The notes under the pieces are model-generated. The model did no database searches and had not been told where the DNA came from. It worked only from the letters and a program-made list of their open reading frames with translations. This document shows, piece by piece, positions 43,788 through 53,187 of a DNA stretch of 58,295 bases (the first letter of the stretch is position 1; every line of letters starts with the position of its first letter). The stretch is taken from assembly GCF_019308285.1 (NCBI RefSeq), contig NZ_WWEM01000028.1, forward strand, positions 1 through 58,295. Reading direction: 5' to 3'. Both the position numbers and the translations under genes were made by a program. The stretch is from Flavobacterium quisquiliarum. Its GTDB lineage: Bacteria > Bacteroidota > Bacteroidia > Flavobacteriales > Flavobacteriaceae.

Positions 43788-46205
43788 ATGGCAACAGATA
43801 AAAAGAAGCAAGTCATTTATCTTCCCTTGGAAGATGTAGAAAGCGAACATTGTGCACTCATCGTTGAAAAGGGACTGGCAAGATTGAAAAGCATAGAAAC
43901 ACACCAGGTAGAGCTGAACAACCGCAGGGCTGTTATCACGGTTGACAACACACAAGCGGTAGCGGAAGCGATCAAAGCAATCAAGGACTTGGGGTATGGC
44001 GTTTCGACCGTAAAAAACACGTTTCCAGTATTGGGCATGACGTGCGCCTCTTGCGCGGGCAGTGCTGAGAGCATTGTTACATACGAGCCAGGAGTGGTAA
44101 GCGCTGCTGTAAATTTTGCAACGGGTAATCTTACCGTTGAATACCTGCCCAATATGACCGATGCGGCCAAACTGCAAAAAGCGGTACAATCTATCGGTTA
44201 CGATTTATTGATTGAGGATGAAACCAAACAACAGGAAACTTTAGAAGTAATCCATGCTCAAAAATTCCAGAATCTAAAAATCAAAACCATTTGGGCAACT
44301 ATCTTGTCTTTTCCTGTGGTTGTTATTGGGATGTTCTTTATGAATATGCCCTACGCAGACCCTATAATGTGGCTGTTTTCTACACCTGTTGTCTTATGGT
44401 TAGGCAAAGATTTTTTCATCAATGCATGGAAACAAGCTATACACCGTTCAGCCAATATGGATACACTGGTGGCACTCAGTACAGGCATTGCATATCTGTT
44501 CAGTGTATTCAATATGTTGCTGCCTGAATTTTGGCACAGGCGCGGATTACACGCCCATGTTTATTTTGAAGCGGCGTCTGTTATTATTGCATTCATTCTG
44601 CTGGGAAAATTACTGGAAGAAAAAGCCAAAGGGAATACCTCTTCAGCAATTAAAAAGCTGATGGGCCTACAGTCCAAAACCGTCATCGTGATACTACCGG
44701 ACGGAACCCAAAAACAGACTGCTATTGAAGAGGTAGCTACAGGTGACGTTATTCTTGTAAAGCCGGGCGAAAAAATTGCAGTGGATGGTATAGTAACCTC
44801 AGGGAGTTCCTATGTTGATGAGAGTATGCTTAGCGGCGAGCCGATACCAGTACTAAAAAAAGGAAGTGAAAAAGTATTTGCAGGAACGATTAACCAAAAA
44901 GGGAGCTTTCAATTTAAGGCCGTTAAAGTAGGAAAAGAAACGATGCTTGCCCAAATTATCAAAACCGTACAGGATGCGCAGGGAAGCAAAGCACCTGTAC
45001 AGAAATTGGTAGATAAGATTGCCGGTATATTTGTTCCTGTTGTGATAGGAATTGCCATCCTGACATTTATGTTGTGGTTTGTTTTGGATGGCGATAACGG
45101 AGTGGTACATGGATTGCTCGCAGCCGTTACGGTATTGGTTATCGCCTGTCCCTGTGCCTTGGGTTTAGCAACACCAACCGCTATTATGGTAGGTGTTGGT
45201 AAAGGTGCTGAGAATGGCATCCTGATTAAAGATGCTGAAAGCCTTGAACTGGCAAAGAAAGTTGACGCTATTGTTTTAGACAAAACCGGAACCATTACTG
45301 AGGGGCGGCCAGAGGTTACGGGTTTCAAATGGCTGAACAATGATGATGCAGCCAGCAATGTTTTATTGAGCATTGAAAAACAATCGGAGCACCCATTGGC
45401 AGAAGCCGTAGTGAAACATTTTGACGGCATACCGACACCCGCATTGTCCGGTTTTGAAAGTATAACCGGTAAAGGTGCAAAAGCCGGCCATGACAATGAC
45501 ACCTATTATGTGGGCAATAAAAAGTTATTGGCAGAAAACAATATCATTATTGATGACCAATTACAAATCCAGGCCGAACAATGGGGCAGCCAGTCCAAAA
45601 CTGTTATTTGGTTTTTAAACAGCAGACAAGCTCTTGCTGTAATTGCAATATCTGACAATATAAAAGAAAAATCAGCACAGGCTATCCAGGAAATGCAGGC
45701 TATGGGCATTGACCTTTATATGCTTACCGGAGATAATGAAGCCACTGCGAAAGCCATTGCTGAGCAAACAGGTATCAGACATTATAAGGCAGAGGTGCTG
45801 CCCCAGCATAAAGCCGCTTTTATAAAAGAACTCCAGCAACAAGGAAAAATCGTTGCAATGGTGGGCGATGGAATCAATGACAGTACCGCCCTTGCAACTG
45901 CCGATGTTAGTATAGCAATGGGAAAAGGAAGTGATATTGCAATGGATGTAGCCAAGATGACCATTATATCATCGGATCTTACCAAAATTCCACAGGCAAT
46001 AAGATTATCCAAACAGACAGTAGCTACCATAAAACAAAATCTGTTTTGGGCATTTGTCTATAATCTGATTGGTATTCCCATTGCAGCGGGCATTCTCTAT
46101 CCGATAAACGGCTTTTTGCTTAACCCTATGATTGCAGGCGCTGCAATGGCATTCAGCAGTATAAGTGTGGTAAGTAACAGCTTGCGTTTAAAATGGAAAA
46201 AGTAA
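43788..46205 (+). CDS. copA: copper-exporting P1B-type ATPase
   Basis: 805 aa. A degenerate first HMA-like domain (residues 1-75), then a true one with GMTCASCAGS. Transmembrane core with the copper motif VIACPCALGLATP (CPC), phosphorylation site DKTGTITEG, and ATP-binding/hinge GDNEATAKA and MVGDGINDSTALATADVSIAMG. Exports Cu(I) from the cytosol; in a denitrifier it may also supply periplasmic copper. Codon use and GC are visibly richer than in the denitrification genes upstream, which suggests a transferred unit with the AraC-type gene. Confidence 0.95.
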   Translation: MATDKKKQVIYLPLEDVESEHCALIVEKGLARLKSIETHQVELNNRRAVITVDNTQAVAEAIKAIKDLGYGVSTVKNTFPVLGMTCASCAGSAESIVTYEPGVVSAAVNFATGNLTVEYLPNMTDAAKLQKAVQSIGYDLLIEDETKQQETLEVIHAQKFQNLKIKTIWATILSFPVVVIGMFFMNMPYADPIMWLFSTPVVLWLGKDFFINAWKQAIHRSANMDTLVALSTGIAYLFSVFNMLLPEFWHRRGLHAHVYFEAASVIIAFILLGKLLEEKAKGNTSSAIKKLMGLQSKTVIVILPDGTQKQTAIEEVATGDVILVKPGEKIAVDGIVTSGSSYVDESMLSGEPIPVLKKGSEKVFAGTINQKGSFQFKAVKVGKETMLAQIIKTVQDAQGSKAPVQKLVDKIAGIFVPVVIGIAILTFMLWFVLDGDNGVVHGLLAAVTVLVIACPCALGLATPTAIMVGVGKGAENGILIKDAESLELAKKVDAIVLDKTGTITEGRPEVTGFKWLNNDDAASNVLLSIEKQSEHPLAEAVVKHFDGIPTPALSGFESITGKGAKAGHDNDTYYVGNKKLLAENNIIIDDQLQIQAEQWGSQSKTVIWFLNSRQALAVIAISDNIKEKSAQAIQEMQAMGIDLYMLTGDNEATAKAIAEQTGIRHYKAEVLPQHKAAFIKELQQQGKIVAMVGDGINDSTALATADVSIAMGKGSDIAMDVAKMTIISSDLTKIPQAIRLSKQTVATIKQNLFWAFVYNLIGIPIAAGILYPINGFLLNPMIAGAAMAFSSISVVSNSLRLKWKK

Positions 46206-46395
46206 AACAGTAAATCTCACAAATCAATAAATAAAACAATACATGGGGCATCATACCGAAATTTGTATTTATAAATAACTTTCTAAAAAAGTAAAAAATG
46301 GAGAATAATAATCTTCAATTAAACAAATATCAATTGGCTGCTGAGTAGCCCGGATCTTTAAACTAATAAAAATAAAGTGAGATTATAAAAAAAAT

Positions 46396-46423
46396 TGGCG
46401 TCTATTGTCTTCAATTGACGCCA
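46396..46423 (+). terminator. hairpin terminator after copA
   Basis: TGGCGTC...GACGCCA stem with an inner ATTG/CAAT pairing. It is followed by GTGAC at 46435 and by the repeat, the same order as at the other two repeat copies. Confidence 0.7.
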
Positions 46424-46449
46424 TTTGGCTTGTTGTGACCCTTACTGAA

Positions 46450-46590
46450 CAATTTACAAACCATTTTATGAACGATTTAAAGAAATTGGCTTATTTTCAA
46501 GTGAATTTGTAAGATAATTTTTTGATTTTTTGTTTTGAAGCGGTTTGCATGTATCGTTAGGGTATGTATTGAAAAACGTTAAATAACTTT
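46450..46590 (+). repeat. direct repeat, left copy (about 140 bp)
   Basis: Matches 52093-52236 in the same orientation at roughly 80-90% over the first 110 bases (shared TTATGAACGATTTAAAGAAA and AAGTGAATTTGTAAGATAAT, then GCGGTTTG and GTATCGT). Flanks a block of porin, CDF exporter, TonB receptor and Cys-rich gene. The rest of 46206-46788 holds no gene. Confidence 0.85.
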
Positions 46591-46788
46591 ATGCTTTTAT
46601 CTTTTAGCTGTAATAATTATTTGTTGGGTAGATACTTGCATATCCAGATAAAATATAGTGATTAAAAATAAAATATTTATTTAAGAAAATGAATATCAAA
46701 ATTTGTTGATGATATAATTCAACCTTTCAGATAAAACAAACTTTAGATTTTTTAATTGTGTAAGATTTAATACAGGATATTATTTTAT

Positions 46789-48093
46789 TTAATTTTTATA
46801 ATGCTTTAAATTGATCGCGTTAAAAGAATATGAAATCATTAAGTAGCTCCAAATAGCAAGTTTATTTTCATCTTGTATTTTTGGCAGATATTGCATTGCG
46901 TTTGTTGATTTATAAAAAGAAAAGGCATAATTAATTTCCAGTTCTTTGACAGGTAAGTACTTCAAAGAAAAATCATTTTCATATCCAAGAAACTTTGTCA
47001 TTTTTTGACCCAAATTATTTAAAAGCGGGTATCGAGTATAAAAAAGGTGAAAATCAGAACGAAGAGATAGTTTACTATTTAAGGGAATTACGGTAAATAG
47101 ATAAGGATTTACTAAACCTTTTCCGTTAACGTCGGAGGGAAAACGGGTAAAGACATTCATATTTCCATTGAACTTCCATGTCACGCCATATAAGACATCA
47201 AAATCTCCCGAACTATTATCTGATAGATTAGGACTGCTGCCACTAATTATTTCTGCACCTAAACGCCAAGTAGATTTCAATAGAGATAATTTAACTTCAG
47301 GTTGAAAATAGTAAGCAAATAATTTTTGACCTTTTGAATTACGTCCAAACTGCCAATATGAATTTAAAGTATAATACCATTGTTTCGTTTTAAATTCTAT
47401 TCTTCCGCCTGCTGTTGCACGAGTATACAATTTCCCTGAACTTGAGTTTTCTAAAAAATCAACAGCATTCAATGAATTAAATGAAAATCCATGATTGTTA
47501 TTGTAATTGAGACTATTTACCAACAGGTATTTATACCTATTTGATGCAACAGGAGAGTAGGCTGACTCAAATTCAGTGCTGTAGTTTCTGGTAAACAAAA
47601 AGAAAAAATCATTAGAGAAATATTTTGAGTATTTCATTATCCGTATTCCTTCATGGGCTCTCCCTTGCTGTGCCCAAGGAGCATCAGAAAATAATCTGCC
47701 ATTATCTAATAAAACACTTTGCCTTCCCAATCGTACATTTAGAGATTTAATCTTAGTCTCAAAATACAATTGATAAAAATTAATGCTTCCAACTTTGGAA
47801 GCTTTGCTGTTTTCATCCCAAAGATGAATTTCCTGTAAATCGGATTTAATAAGCCATTTTTCTCTAGCATACTGCATAGAAATTCTGTTTCTCTGGGTAA
47901 TAATAAAATAAGGATCAATTGAATCGTTGGGAGGAAGAAAATAATTTGAAGTATATTCGACTCTTGGTCTGATTTCAATATTCATTAGAAACTGTTGGGA
48001 TAAGCTATTTTTTTGCTGTGCGTATAATTGAAATACACATAAATTAATAAAAAGTAATAAGATTTTTTTACTCGCAAGTATTTTGACTATCAT
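46789..48093 (-). CDS. outer-membrane porin, alginate-export-type, paralogue of the one at 35103
   Basis: 434 aa with signal peptide (LCVFQLYAQ). Strands include MNIEIRPRVEYTSNYFLPP, FYQLYFETKIKSLNVRLGRQSVLLDNGRLFSDAPWAQQ and ends in SYSFNAINLKHYKN. It shares the GRQ ... DN.R.F ... WAQQ pattern and the final YKSTNAMQYLPK region with the 35103 porin. Alone on the minus strand inside the repeat-bracketed block; substrate unknown. Confidence 0.8.
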   Translation of the reverse strand: MIVKILASKKILLLFINLCVFQLYAQQKNSLSQQFLMNIEIRPRVEYTSNYFLPPNDSIDPYFIITQRNRISMQYAREKWLIKSDLQEIHLWDENSKASKVGSINFYQLYFETKIKSLNVRLGRQSVLLDNGRLFSDAPWAQQGRAHEGIRIMKYSKYFSNDFFFLFTRNYSTEFESAYSPVASNRYKYLLVNSLNYNNNHGFSFNSLNAVDFLENSSSGKLYTRATAGGRIEFKTKQWYYTLNSYWQFGRNSKGQKLFAYYFQPEVKLSLLKSTWRLGAEIISGSSPNLSDNSSGDFDVLYGVTWKFNGNMNVFTRFPSDVNGKGLVNPYLFTVIPLNSKLSLRSDFHLFYTRYPLLNNLGQKMTKFLGYENDFSLKYLPVKELEINYAFSFYKSTNAMQYLPKIQDENKLAIWSYLMISYSFNAINLKHYKN

Positions 48094-48194
48094 ACTTCTA
48101 ATATCCTATAGAATTAGTGTATAAAAGTAATAATAGTATTCATATTTACAATATTATAATTACGTTTGATAATCCGCATTTATAATTTGTTCTG

Positions 48195-48284
48195 TTAAAT
48201 CAGTAATGCGATTAGAGCCGGCACTTCTACCAAAGAATCTATGACAAATGCAAAAGCCTGAACGATGATTATTACCAATACTCC
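48195..48284 (-). pseudogene. remnant of an arsenite permease (ACR3) C-terminus
   Basis: Minus-strand frame [20 protein letters not shown], stop at 48195. The intact acr3 at 56565 has [20 protein letters not shown]. About 29 codons of relic in a 355-bp gap (48094-48449) that otherwise has no gene. Shows that a second ars unit once stood here. Confidence 0.7.
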
Positions 48285-48339
48285 ATGCATGCAGCAATGT
48301 TAAGCTGGAAAATACTGCCCGTCGCTGTTAAAGAAGATC

Positions 48340-48374
48340 AAAATCTGTCTCACAATTTGTGTGAAACAGATTTT
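48340..48374 (-). terminator. hairpin terminator after the CDF gene
   Basis: 15-bp stem with one mismatch (AAAATCTGTCTCACA against TGTGAAACAGATTTT) and a 5-nt loop, 75 bp past the CDF stop; T-rich on the plus side too. Confidence 0.65.
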
Positions 48375-48449
48375 TTTTGGTTTCTCTATTGGTGCAGCGA
48401 TAAAAAAAATAATTTTGAAGAACATTCTATACTTTTAAATTACCAAATA

Positions 48450-49238
48450 TCATAACTGTAATATTTTTAATGCTCCTCTAGCGACTATGAAAAACACACA
48501 AACACCAATAATAAGATCGGGTACCATTGAATTAGTAAAGTATACTAATATACCAGCAATTATGACTCCCATATTAATTACAATATCATTCGAAGTAAAA
48601 ATCATACTAGCTTCCATATGTGCCTCTTTACTTTTAGATTTTTGAAGCAGGTAAAGGCATAACGAATTACCTACAAGTGCAAATAATGAAACTATTATCA
48701 TAGTTCCGTATGCAGGAATATGGTCTGAGTCTACAAATCTTCTTAAAACTTCAATAAGTCCCAAAACTGCAAGACCAATCTGAAAATAACCACTTATTTT
48801 TGCTACACTTCCTTTTCTTGAAGCTGTGCTCCCGACAGCAAACAGAGCTAAACCATATACAATGCTATCGGCGAACATATCCAAACTGTCGGCAACCAAT
48901 CCCATCGAATTGGATATAAAACCTGTAATTATCTCTATTAGAAAGAATGAAAAGTTTACAATGAGAACCTGCCATAATAACTTACTTTGCTGTGAGTCAC
49001 TGTTTGTCTCTACATGTTCTGATGTATGTTCTGATGCCAGCAGAGTGCTGTCCAGATTAAGAGTATCAATTGCATTTGTTATAAGAGTGTCGTCGTCCGT
49101 ATGATAGATCTTTAATCTTCTGTTTGCAATGTCAAAATCAAGCTGTTTGATTTGTTCTAAACCAGCGAGCTTCATTCGTATTAATTGTTCCTCACTGGGA
49201 CAATCCATTTTTCTTATATTATATATACTTTTTTTCAT
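48450..49238 (-). CDS. cation diffusion facilitator with N-terminal metal-binding-like domain
   Basis: 262 aa from ATG 49238 (an earlier ATG at 49268 would reach further into the receptor gene). Residues 1-70 resemble an HMA domain, but the metal loop reads KMDCPSEEQ, with one Cys instead of CxxC. The CDF membrane core has SNSMGLVADSLDMFADSIVY with the D-x3-D metal site. The usual second site (HxxxD) is seen as EASMIFTSNDIVINMG, where His is not obvious, so the metal is unclear. The start lies 6 bp past the 3' end of the TonB receptor gene with a 4-bp-scale overlap region, so they form one operon. Confidence 0.85.
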   Translation of the reverse strand: MKKSIYNIRKMDCPSEEQLIRMKLAGLEQIKQLDFDIANRRLKIYHTDDDTLITNAIDTLNLDSTLLASEHTSEHVETNSDSQQSKLLWQVLIVNFSFFLIEIITGFISNSMGLVADSLDMFADSIVYGLALFAVGSTASRKGSVAKISGYFQIGLAVLGLIEVLRRFVDSDHIPAYGTMIIVSLFALVGNSLCLYLLQKSKSKEAHMEASMIFTSNDIVINMGVIIAGILVYFTNSMVPDLIIGVCVFFIVARGALKILQL

Positions 49239-49242
49239 AAGA

Positions 49243-51423
49243 CTATATTTTAATCTTAATACCTGCATTTACAACAAATCCGTCTAACGGTGCATAAATA
49301 TCTTTGAAAACAGGATTTGAAATTGGTCCTGTGTAGATACTTCCAAATTTTGTCTGTCTGGTATCAGTAAAATTTTCAAAATTGGCAAAAATTGAAAAAT
49401 TTTCCCAAAGCTTTTCTACCATGAAGCCGAAAATCCAATATTCCCTTCCAGTTGTACCATCACTTAACTTTTGAGGACTGTAATAATAAGCTTCTAAACC
49501 AGCTTTCCATTTATCTTCGACTTCATACATCAAAACATTATTTAATCTGTGTTTAGCAGTTAAAGGATTTTGAGATTTTATGCCATTGTTGTCTATCGAA
49601 GCATCAGTAAAAGTGTACCCAACAAATAGTTTAAAATCTTTATAGCCTAATTTCACATTTGTTTCTGTTCCTTTTGTATCTAAATATCCATTAATATTTA
49701 CAAATTGGTAAAGGTCATTAGGAAGCGAAGTTAAAATCAGTGGATTATCAACATTTGTATAAAAGAATAATTGATTCAATGATAATGAAATATCTTCGGT
49801 AATTTTAGTTTTATAATTCACATCAAAGTTAAGTCCGTAACTTTTTTCAAGTTTATTGAAATCACTATTAATAGGGAGTACATTTTGATATTGAATACGC
49901 TCGCTTTCTTCGGTAAAAATAGTTGGTGTTTTGTAGCCTAAACCGCCACCAAGTCGTGAAGTAAGTTTGGAATTAATTTTAAATAAAGCTGAGATTCTAG
50001 GTAATAATGAGAATCCGTAATCAACAACATAATCACCTCGAAGACCAGTCTCGATATCCAGCCATTCTTTAGCTTTGACGGTATTCTGAACAAAAGCACC
50101 ATAAGTGATCTGATTATAGTTTCTTAATGGAAAAGCTGTCTGGCTGTTTTCAGTAAACTTGTCAGTATATAAATTTCCACCAGCAACCCATTCTGCAATT
50201 TCTCCATTTTTAGAATAGCTGATTTCTGAGAAAGTACTGTTCTGCAGGCCATCAAAAATATAGTCAGGAATAGTTATAATGCGGCTGAAATTATTAAAAC
50301 TGTTTTTAATGGTAATAGATTCCTGATCATTAAATTTATGAGTAAGGGTGAACTGAGTGCTTATTCTCTGCGTTTTATTTTTTTCGAAATAACTGTCAGG
50401 GTATTTATTTTCGTCTTTTATATAGTCAATATTCCCGCCGATACGATTTTCAAAAACTGTATTAATGCCAAAATTTAGTTTAGTGTTTTCATTAAAATTG
50501 ACAAAAAGTTTTGGATTAAAATTAAAGCGTTCGAATTTTGGAATCGCAGTAAGCTGTATATCAGCAGGGTCATAAGGAGCGTTTCGGTCATGAGATGCAA
50601 AAACAGTCAATCCAATTTTATCAAACTGCTGGGAATAAAAACCATTAATATTCAAACCAAGAGCGGAAGTCCCATTAATTAGAAATCGCAATTCTCTTTC
50701 TTCGGTAGGGGTTTTAGATACAAGATTAACCAAACCTGCAATTGCACCACCTCCGTAAAGGGTAGAGGCAGAACCTTTAATTATCTCAACCTGTTTTAAA
50801 TCTAACGGAGGAGTCTGCAGCAATCCCAGTCCGCTTGATGCACCTGAGTATACAGGAAAACCATCTTTTAAGATTTGTGTATATCGTCCGTCTAGTCCCT
50901 GAATTCTGATTGAAGAATTTCCAGAAGTAGCTGAAGTCTGCTGGGTCTGGATTCCGGTACTTTCATTAAGCATCATACGGATATCCCCCGGTTTCATATT
51001 TGCTTTTTCTTCAAGTTCTTCTCCTGCTATAAACTCAACTCTGGTTGGAATATTGCTGATTGTTCTTGTACCTCTTGTAGAAGTTACCACTATTTCTTTC
51101 ATTTCTTCGGCTTCTTCTTCCATTTCACTTTGCAATGCAATTTCTATAAAATTGACAGCTGCAGGCACTTTAAAAAGTGTTTTATTGGGAGCATAACCCT
51201 CTATTGAGATCGATAATGTGTAGTCTCCATTTTTAAGGTTTTCGATAATGATGTTACCATTATTATCTGATGACAAAACTTCATTGGTTTCTTCAATTTT
51301 AGCTGAAGCACCTTTTACAGGTTCATTGGTTGATGTATTTTTTATATGGAATGTGATTTTATTCTGTGCCTGTACAGTGCCAATAGATGCTATTGCCACA
51401 ATCAATAAAATATATTTAAACAT
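49243..51423 (-). CDS. TonB-dependent receptor with carboxypeptidase-like N-terminal domain
   Basis: 726 aa. Signal peptide (VAIASIGTVQAQ), a CarboxypepD_reg-like beta domain (NEPVKGASAKIEETNEVLSS), then a TonB-box-type EEMKEIVVTSTRGTRT, plug with PTRVEFIAGEELEEKANMKPGD and IIKGSASTLYGGGAIAGLVNL, and a barrel ending GFVVNAGIKIKI. Type close to metal/siderophore receptors of Bacteroidota. In the operon with the CDF exporter downstream and a Cys-rich protein upstream; probably a metal-related receptor. Confidence 0.88.
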   Translation of the reverse strand: MFKYILLIVAIASIGTVQAQNKITFHIKNTSTNEPVKGASAKIEETNEVLSSDNNGNIIIENLKNGDYTLSISIEGYAPNKTLFKVPAAVNFIEIALQSEMEEEAEEMKEIVVTSTRGTRTISNIPTRVEFIAGEELEEKANMKPGDIRMMLNESTGIQTQQTSATSGNSSIRIQGLDGRYTQILKDGFPVYSGASSGLGLLQTPPLDLKQVEIIKGSASTLYGGGAIAGLVNLVSKTPTEERELRFLINGTSALGLNINGFYSQQFDKIGLTVFASHDRNAPYDPADIQLTAIPKFERFNFNPKLFVNFNENTKLNFGINTVFENRIGGNIDYIKDENKYPDSYFEKNKTQRISTQFTLTHKFNDQESITIKNSFNNFSRIITIPDYIFDGLQNSTFSEISYSKNGEIAEWVAGGNLYTDKFTENSQTAFPLRNYNQITYGAFVQNTVKAKEWLDIETGLRGDYVVDYGFSLLPRISALFKINSKLTSRLGGGLGYKTPTIFTEESERIQYQNVLPINSDFNKLEKSYGLNFDVNYKTKITEDISLSLNQLFFYTNVDNPLILTSLPNDLYQFVNINGYLDTKGTETNVKLGYKDFKLFVGYTFTDASIDNNGIKSQNPLTAKHRLNNVLMYEVEDKWKAGLEAYYYSPQKLSDGTTGREYWIFGFMVEKLWENFSIFANFENFTDTRQTKFGSIYTGPISNPVFKDIYAPLDGFVVNAGIKIKI

Positions 51424-51496
51424 TTGTGATTTCTTAATGTTAATAAAGGTGATAAGCCCGCTTAATTGAAGTTAAGCAGGTAAAAGCGGTATTTTA

Positions 51497-51820
51497 TTAA
51501 GAAATTTTAGGAGGCTGCCAGATTTTGCAGATGAAAGAAGAATCGACAAATTTATAGTATGATAGTGTCTGTGAAGCTTCTTCAATTGTGAATTCTAATT
51601 TTTCGGTAATAATTGAAGAATTAAAGTTTATTGTAAAACCAATACAGGTTCCACAGGAATAAAATGGCGAACATTTTCCATTGCATTCATCACCGCAGTC
51701 ATGAGACTCACCCTTGCAGTTTTTTTCCACTCTACACTCAGAGTGTTTAGCAAACGCAGAGCAAGGTACTGTCGAAAGAAACAGTACAATGAACGATAAT
51801 ATTGTTACCCATATTTTCAC
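51497..51820 (-). CDS. secreted Cys-rich small protein, 107 aa
   Basis: GTG start at 51820 with a signal peptide (LFLSTVPCSAFAK) and a cysteine-rich middle CRVEKNCKGESHDCGDEC and CSPFYSCGTC, then a polar C-terminus. Likely periplasmic metal-binding or disulfide-rich. It precedes the TonB receptor by 73 bp on the same strand, with TAATTTTG (51832 to 51825) as a possible -7 element directly in front. Confidence 0.65.
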   Translation of the reverse strand: MKIWVTILSFIVLFLSTVPCSAFAKHSECRVEKNCKGESHDCGDECNGKCSPFYSCGTCIGFTINFNSSIITEKLEFTIEEASQTLSYYKFVDSSFICKIWQPPKIS

Positions 51821-52038
51821 GCGTCAAAATTATAAATATTTTACTTAGTAATTTCATGTAATTGTTTTTCTTTCGGCTAAGTTTTCTGTTTTTTTGTTAA
51901 TATAAATATAAAATTATTGTGCTAGTCTTATATAACAAGGATTAAAGTGGTTTGTATTCTGTCAAGTCACCTTTTAAAATATTCAAACCATATATATTTA
52001 TAGGTAAAAGTCTGGTTAAATACAATTTAAAAGCATAA

Positions 52039-52074
52039 AAAAAACGCTAATTCCTCGGAATTAACGTTTTTTTA
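52039..52074. terminator. hairpin terminator next to the right repeat
   Basis: AAAACG-C-TAATTCC with GGAATTA-A-CGTTTT, one mismatch pair, poly-A/poly-T on both sides, followed by GTGAC at 52079. The region 51821-52384 has no gene. Confidence 0.65.
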
Positions 52075-52092
52075 AGAAGTGACGTTTAGTTC

Positions 52093-52236
52093 ACAATTTA
52101 CAAATCATTTTATGAACGATTTAAAGAAATTAGCTTATTTTTCAAGTGAATTTGTAAGATAATTATTTTAAAAGTTTGTTGATAAGCGGTTTGTATGTAT
52201 CGTAAGGGTTAAATGTTAAAAATCGTTAATTCAGTA
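52093..52236 (+). repeat. direct repeat, right copy (about 140 bp)
   Basis: Second good copy of the 46450 repeat in the same orientation. Each copy follows a hairpin and GTGAC. The two copies bracket about 5.5 kb. Confidence 0.85.
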
Positions 52237-52384
52237 ATAGATGTGATTTCTGTCATAATAACTTATAGATTTAAGTTGAAGAGAGCGAAAAAAAATGTCA
52301 TCAGTAAATTTAAATTATTATTCTTAAAATTTTATAATCAAAATTTGTATATGATAATCTATTGTCCATTAGAAATTATTCAAT

Positions 52385-52591
52385 TTAGCAACATTTTTTA
52401 TCTTGCTGAATTGGTGGACATGGCACAGTTCCATAACTGCAATATACACAGCAATCACCTTGATTTGGTTTAAGAGTTTGTTTGCAGTTCTCACATTCGT
52501 AAAAAAATTGGCATGCATCAGTTGGCATAGTTTCTTCTTTACTGTGGGAGCAAAGGGGGCAGGTTATTATTGATTGTAGAACGATTTTCAT
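52385..52591 (-). CDS. GDCC-motif small cysteine protein of mer-like clusters, 68 aa
   Basis: Two CxxC pairs (TCPLCSH, ECENCKQ) and the block GDCCVYCSYGTVPCPPIQ, a small protein that accompanies MerTP-like transporters in Bacteroidota. Ends KKCC. Overlaps the merTP start by 4 bp, so it is translated together. Probable metal or sulfhydryl-binding accessory protein. Confidence 0.8.
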   Translation of the reverse strand: MKIVLQSIITCPLCSHSKEETMPTDACQFFYECENCKQTLKPNQGDCCVYCSYGTVPCPPIQQDKKCC

Positions 52592-53187
52592 TTTAATTTT
52601 TTGTTAGTTACTGTATAGCCTGTTGAATTTATTGCTTTTTCAATTTCATTAATAGTAGTTTTGGAATTATCAAATTCTACAATTGCGTTACCATTAGTAT
52701 AATTTACATTTGAATTTATTATTCCAATCAATTTATTCACTTCGTGATTCACGTGTTTTTCACAGCTGGCACAAGTCATTCCGCTTATTCTAAACTCAGC
52801 TTTTTGAGTGCTGGTCTTTTTCACGACCAAGACTTTCTTTTCTGTATTTGGATAAAAAATGCTTGAGTAGTAAGGAAACGAAAGCATGAGGGCTGCAATT
52901 ACTGTAATTATTCCTAAAAACATTTTTGAATTAACGAATTTCGGATTTTCTTCTCTATCGCAGTTACAGTCTATCAGCTTTTTAGTTTTCAGCTTTTGAT
53001 ACCAAGATAAACCAATAATTATAACAGTCAGGCCGATGAAATAAGGCCTCATTGGTTCAAGCCATGAAAAAGCAGAAGCAATCCCGCTTGTTCCGGCAAC
53101 TAATGCTAATATGGGAGTAATGCAGCACAATGAAGCAGCTAATGCTGTGAAAAATCCGGCTCCGATCATTTTATTCTCTGTTTTCAT
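52588..53187 (-). CDS. mercuric-ion-type transporter, MerT-MerP fusion
   Basis: 199 aa. N-terminal MerT part with the first-helix pair in AASLCCITPILALVAGTSGI, two further helices, then a MerP-like HMA domain RISGMTCASCEKHVNHEV. MerTP fusions bring Hg(II) or other thiophilic cations into the cell. No merA is in this window, so detoxification to Hg(0) is not shown; another metal is possible. Operon with the ArsR gene upstream, overlapping by 4 bp. Confidence 0.88.
   Translation of the reverse strand: MKTENKMIGAGFFTALAASLCCITPILALVAGTSGIASAFSWLEPMRPYFIGLTVIIIGLSWYQKLKTKKLIDCNCDREENPKFVNSKMFLGIITVIAALMLSFPYYSSIFYPNTEKKVLVVKKTSTQKAEFRISGMTCASCEKHVNHEVNKLIGIINSNVNYTNGNAIVEFDNSKTTINEIEKAINSTGYTVTNKKLK

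Noticed and set aside
44909..45502. 197-aa minus-strand frame within copA
   Set aside because: Mirror of the conserved ATPase core; low-complexity Ser/Ala composition typical of antisense reading.
52213..52473. 86-aa plus-strand frame
   Set aside because: Lysine/isoleucine-rich chance frame beginning in the direct repeat and overlapping the GDCC gene antisense.
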